A stretch of DNA of 9,302 nucleotides from Bacillota bacterium (GTDB taxonomy: Bacteria; Bacillota_C; Negativicutes; Sporomusales; Sporomusaceae), in the NCBI GenBank assembly GCA_023441125.1, contig JAEZQV010000206.1:1-9302 (forward strand), read 5' to 3'. Below, in pieces: positions 6,417-9,302 of the stretch. The stretch's first letter is position 1; every line of letters begins with the position of its first letter. Position numbers and translations under genes: made by a program. The notes beneath the pieces were generated by a model. It did not search any database. It had not been told where the DNA came from and saw nothing but the letters and a program-made list of their open reading frames with translations.

Positions 6417-6851
6417 ATGTTTTGTTTTTCTACAGTGGAAGAATTTGCGAAACTGCGGGAATCAGTACGGCAAAACTTGACCCAAGTACTTGCCGGCGGG
6501 GTCGAGCCACTGTTTGTCGCTGTCAATGAGGCAGTCAACAACGCCATTTTACATGGCAATAAGCAGGATAAGGATAAAAAAGTGTACCTGACAATAACCA
6601 GTTCGCCCAGTGAGGTCAGAATCGTTGTGCGCGATGAAGGCGGCGGTTTTTCCCGCCTGGCCGATAACCGCACCAGCGATGAATTGCGGGAAAGCGGACG
6701 CGGTCTGGAAATTATCGACTTATGTGTTGATCAGTATTACTACACTATGCAGCCCAGTGAAATCGTTTTAATAAAAAAGATAGCGGGATCGCAGCATGAC
6801 AACAAAAAAAAGGATGTTATAAGGGGGCGTTTAGTAAATGCAAATCACTAG
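6417..6851 (+). CDS. RsbW/SpoIIAB-like anti-sigma factor serine kinase
   Basis: This is a cytoplasmic GHKL-fold protein of the RsbW/SpoIIAB type, which phosphorylates a STAS antagonist and otherwise holds a partner protein, classically a sigma factor. The 144 residues carry the N-box 'EAVNNAILHGN' (E38, N42, H46-N48), the G1 box 'VRDEGGGF' (71-78) and the G2 box 'SGRGLEII' (93-100), and the length is normal for the family. I chose ATG 6417 because GAGGTG (6405-6410) lies 6 nt upstream; an in-frame TTG at 6354 has no ribosome binding site and falls inside the leader stem-loop. A lysine-rich hydrophilic tail (about 123-144) follows the kinase fold. The last 14 nt overlap the STAS gene, implying coupled synthesis of kinase and antagonist. 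No sigma factor gene is visible nearby, so the protein it restrains is unknown. Confidence 0.9.
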   Translation: MFCFSTVEEFAKLRESVRQNLTQVLAGGVEPLFVAVNEAVNNAILHGNKQDKDKKVYLTITSSPSEVRIVVRDEGGGFSRLADNRTSDELRESGRGLEIIDLCVDQYYYTMQPSEIVLIKKIAGSQHDNKKKDVIRGRLVNANH

Positions 6852-7140
6852 CAGTATTGTCAATAACCAGGTTATCGTTGATTTAGCGGGTGGTATGTAT
6901 GTCGAAGGCGCGGAGATTTTGCGCGAGAAGCTCATTCGCTATATGGAAGAAGGGCAGAAGCATTTTGTCATAAAAATGGCTAGAGTCGACTATATAGACA
7001 GCTCCGGACTTGGCGTACTGGTCTCCATACATAAAAGAACGCGGCAAAGTAACGGCAGCCTGGTTATTAGCGGTGCAGCCGGTTTTGTCAAAGAACTGTT
7101 TGAATTGACCCGGCTGGACAGGGTATTTACCATGCAATAA
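6838..7140 (+). CDS. STAS-domain anti-sigma factor antagonist (RsbV/SpoIIAA-like)
   Basis: This 100-residue single STAS domain protein is the likely substrate of the kinase encoded just upstream. Unphosphorylated, proteins of this family bind the kinase and release its other partner; phosphorylation at the conserved serine breaks the complex. The phosphorylation motif DSSGLG is at 54-59, and by analogy with RsbV and SpoIIAA the first serine (S55) is the acceptor. The flanking 'ARVDYIDSSGLGVLVSIHKR' and the later 'LFELTRLDRVF' are typical of the fold. The start overlaps the kinase gene by 14 nt and has AAGGGGG (6821-6827) 10 nt upstream, within the kinase coding region. The next gene encodes the expected phosphatase, after an 18-nt gap. 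Confidence 0.93.
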   Translation: MQITSSIVNNQVIVDLAGGMYVEGAEILREKLIRYMEEGQKHFVIKMARVDYIDSSGLGVLVSIHKRTRQSNGSLVISGAAGFVKELFELTRLDRVFTMQ

Positions 7141-7158
7141 TCAAGGGAGATAGTAAAA

Positions 7159-8217
7159 ATGAGTATTCTGGTAGACAGTTTTAGGCATGATATGTGTGAA
7201 TATTGTCAACGGTTTGAACTGTTGGATATGATCAATGATGCTGTACTGCTGGTGGATGCCAGAGAAGGCGATATTTTGTTCATGAATCAAAAAAGCCTGG
7301 CCTTGTATGGTTACAGTCAGGACGAGCAGTCCGGACTGTCCATTAATGAAATCAGCTATGATGCCCATGAGACTATGTGGGAAAATATCGATATGACAAT
7401 TAGTCAGGGGACCAAAGGCCATATTTTTACCGCAAATCATGTAAAGAAAAACGGGGTCATATTTCAAGTCGAGGTGAGTGCCCGTTTCCTGGCTTTGCAT
7501 GGCCGGAATATAATTGCTGCGCTGGTACGGGACGTAGCTGCCGAAGGCAAGATGCGCCGCGAACTGGAGATTGCGGGTAGAATCCAGCGCCGGCGGCTGC
7601 CGCGCAATATGGAAACAGCTTTGTTCCGTATGTGCACCGTTTATCAGCCGCTGAATGGCTTAAGCGGCGACCTGTATGATATACAATACGATGAAGACAG
7701 CCAGATGCTGTTTGGTATTATTATTGATGTAATGGGCCATGGCATAGCTGCAAACAGCCAGGGCGGCATTTTACAGTATCTTTTTCGGCAGGCTGTCGAG
7801 AAGCCTATAGGTATCAATGATAAACTAGCCTGGATTAACAATGAAGTGGCGCCGTTTTTTAGCACTGGCGGCTTTGCGGCTGCATTAATCTTTGAGTTTG
7901 ATTTTAAGTGCAAAACCTTGACCTACGCCTGCGCCGGCGTGAATCAATTTTTCTATATAAGTGACAATGGACCGGCTGTAGTTAAGAGTCCCGGACTGTT
8001 TCTGGGCATTAATGAAAATGAATCGTATGACCAGTGTGTGTTATCTTTTAAATCCGGCGACAGCTTTTTCTTTTTGACTGACGGTTTATATGAAAGAATA
8101 GAACAACCCTTAGCGCCACTCCATACCTTTTGGAGTATGAATGAACTATGCCGGGAGATTTCCGCCAGCAAAACTGCTAACGATGATGCCTCCGGCATCG
8201 GTATACTTATTCGATGA
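7159..8217 (+). CDS. PAS-domain PP2C-type serine phosphatase (RsbU/SpoIIE-like)
   Basis: This 352-residue protein probably dephosphorylates the STAS antagonist and so switches the module on. Residues about 18-125 form a PAS sensory domain ('AVLLVDAREGDILFMNQ...LYGYS'). A helical linker (127-149, including 'ELEIAGRIQRRRLP') matches the coiled-coil switch of RsbU-like phosphatases. The PP2C domain has its acidic metal-site motifs intact: SGDLYDI (169-175), DVMGHG (190-195), TDGLYE (307-312) and NDDASGI (341-347). There is no transmembrane segment, so it is cytosolic. A CxxC pair (C13, C16, in 'HDMCEYC') precedes the PAS domain and could bind metal or sense redox. GGGAG lies about 10 nt before the ATG. 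The signal sensed by the PAS domain cannot be told from sequence. The gene is followed 34 nt later by a chemoreceptor gene. Confidence 0.92.
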   Translation: MSILVDSFRHDMCEYCQRFELLDMINDAVLLVDAREGDILFMNQKSLALYGYSQDEQSGLSINEISYDAHETMWENIDMTISQGTKGHIFTANHVKKNGVIFQVEVSARFLALHGRNIIAALVRDVAAEGKMRRELEIAGRIQRRRLPRNMETALFRMCTVYQPLNGLSGDLYDIQYDEDSQMLFGIIIDVMGHGIAANSQGGILQYLFRQAVEKPIGINDKLAWINNEVAPFFSTGGFAAALIFEFDFKCKTLTYACAGVNQFFYISDNGPAVVKSPGLFLGINENESYDQCVLSFKSGDSFFFLTDGLYERIEQPLAPLHTFWSMNELCREISASKTANDDASGIGILIR

Positions 8218-8251
8218 CGCATTTTAGTTGAATGTTGGGAGTGGATAATTT

Positions 8252-9302
8252 TTGAATTTTAAACTAAAACTTGGTGCCAAATTCGCAGTAAGCTTTGGCA
8301 TCATTTTATTATTAATGCTCATCATAACTGCTAACTCTTTCGTTAATTTGCTAAATGTCAAGGAAGATATGCGGAATATCAGCGGAGCCAATGAACGGAT
8401 GGCGCTGGCGGATGATATTGACATACACTATAAAAATACGGTGGCTTTAATCCGGGCCTTTGCTGCTTATGGCGATGAAACTTATTTAGGACAACTGGCC
8501 GGCAGTTTTGACGAGCTGTTAAAATCGGAGAATGATTTACTGGCTCAGGCCCGGGCCGAAAAACGGCAGGAAGTCCAGGGGCTAATTGACGAAACAACGC
8601 AGTATAAAGACGTCATACTGAAAGAGTATATACCAATAGCGAAGACCTATCATGCCGCTAAAAATCGGGGTGAGTTTGCTCAGGCGCAAGAGTACGAAAA
8701 AATGCTGGCTGCCATTGCCAAACGGATGGCGCCGCTGGCTCAATCCATTTCCGCTAAGTGCGACAGCATTGCCGACAATAATGTAAACCTTGCCAAGACA
8801 TTTATCAGTGAAAGCCAGCAACGCGCTGACCGGGTAAACCAATTCTCCATTATCGTGAGTGTTGTGGCACTCATTCTGGGGCTGACGGTGGCCGTGCTGC
8901 TGACGAATATGATCCGGCGACCGACGCTGGCGCTTACCGAGATAGCAAAACAATATGCTGCCGGCGACCTGCGCAGTATCGTCGAGGTCAAAGCTTCTGA
9001 TGAAATTGGCGAATTGGGCGCATCACTGAAAAGCATGCACAATAGCTTTGTCAACATGATTACCCAAATCAGGACTGCTGCGGAACAACTGGCCAAAGCT
9101 TCCGAGCAGATGGCGGCGTCGACGGAAGAAGTGACTTCCGCCAGTGAAGGTATTTCCGACAGTATGCAACATTTGTCCAATGAGGCGGATAGCGGCAATA
9201 ATTCCATGCTGGAAGCATCGCAGGCACTGGTAGAACTGTCCAGCCTCATTCAAATAGCCAAAAGGAAAGCCGAAAACACCAGCACCAATTCAGCTGAAAC
9301 GC
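8252..9302 (+). CDS. Methyl-accepting chemotaxis protein, N-terminal part (3' partial)
   Basis: The frame is open from TTG 8252 to the right edge (350 codons seen), so the conserved signalling tip and the stop are outside the window. The layout is that of a transmembrane chemoreceptor: a short basic N-terminus, TM1 at about 10-30, an extracytoplasmic all-helical sensor of about 165 residues (four-helix-bundle type), TM2 at about 198-218, a HAMP domain at about 218-270 ('RRPTLALTEIA', 'DEIGELG'), then the start of the coiled-coil signalling domain ('AEQLAKASEQMAASTEEVTS'). I chose TTG because GGGAG (8237-8241) lies 10 nt upstream and the first in-frame ATG would remove most of TM1. Only 34 nt separate it from the phosphatase gene, so it is probably in the same operon. 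It would pass a signal to CheA/CheW or, given its neighbours, be controlled by or feed into the partner switch. Confidence 0.88.
   Translation, partial: MNFKLKLGAKFAVSFGIILLLMLIITANSFVNLLNVKEDMRNISGANERMALADDIDIHYKNTVALIRAFAAYGDETYLGQLAGSFDELLKSENDLLAQARAEKRQEVQGLIDETTQYKDVILKEYIPIAKTYHAAKNRGEFAQAQEYEKMLAAIAKRMAPLAQSISAKCDSIADNNVNLAKTFISESQQRADRVNQFSIIVSVVALILGLTVAVLLTNMIRRPTLALTEIAKQYAAGDLRSIVEVKASDEIGELGASLKSMHNSFVNMITQIRTAAEQLAKASEQMAASTEEVTSASEGISDSMQHLSNEADSGNNSMLEASQALVELSSLIQIAKRKAENTSTNSAET

Noticed and set aside
6417..7140. The spoIIA sporulation operon (spoIIAA-spoIIAB-sigF)
   Set aside because: The gene order is kinase then antagonist, no sigma factor follows, and a PAS-PP2C phosphatase and chemoreceptor come next.
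8224..9253. Several open frames on the minus strand opposite the chemoreceptor gene
   Set aside because: They are antisense to a convincing chemoreceptor frame, lack ribosome binding sites and show no recognisable domains.

Overview
The window looks like chromosomal DNA from an anaerobic, spore-forming-type Firmicute with a Gram-negative-style gene complement, most likely a member of the Negativicutes (Sporomusa, Acetonema or Pelosinus relatives). This is inferred from the mid-range GC content, the strong AGGAGG-type ribosome binding sites, the corrinoid-handling genes, a nitrogenase-like protein tail beside a FecCD/BtuCD-type importer, and an RsbW/RsbV/RsbU-type partner-switching module. No ribosomal or other marker gene fixes the taxon.

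Region 1 (1-3396, + strand) is the distal part of an operon that enters from the left. It holds the C-terminal end of a nitrogenase component 1-like protein, a BtuC/FecD-type permease, an ABC ATPase with an extra C-terminal domain of about 150 residues, a small unknown 66-residue protein, and the corrinoid adenosyltransferase CobO. CobO at the end suggests that the imported substrate is a corrinoid. The nitrogenase-like partner suggests a reductive step on a tetrapyrrole or metal complex, but that is a hypothesis.

Region 2 (3401-6182) holds two divergent genes separated by a short control region with an inverted repeat. Leftward is an SbmA/BacA/YddA-type fused ABC transporter, a family that includes the mycobacterial B12 and bleomycin importer Rv1819c. 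Rightward is a TIM-barrel protein of the sugar phosphate isomerase/endonuclease IV superfamily with its likely metal ligands intact. Both may belong to the same corrinoid theme, but only the family membership of the transporter supports that.

Region 3 (6183-9302, + strand) starts with a near-consensus sigma-A promoter and a leader of about 145 nt. The leader contains a 15-bp palindrome and a terminator-like stem-loop. Four closely packed genes follow: an RsbW/SpoIIAB-like anti-sigma kinase, a STAS anti-sigma antagonist, a PAS-PP2C phosphatase and a methyl-accepting chemotaxis protein that runs off the right edge. Together they form a full partner switch (kinase, phosphorylatable antagonist, sensory phosphatase) with no sigma factor in view, joined to a membrane chemoreceptor. 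All three regions are protein-coding with short gaps. I see no tRNA, rRNA, CRISPR array or insertion sequence.
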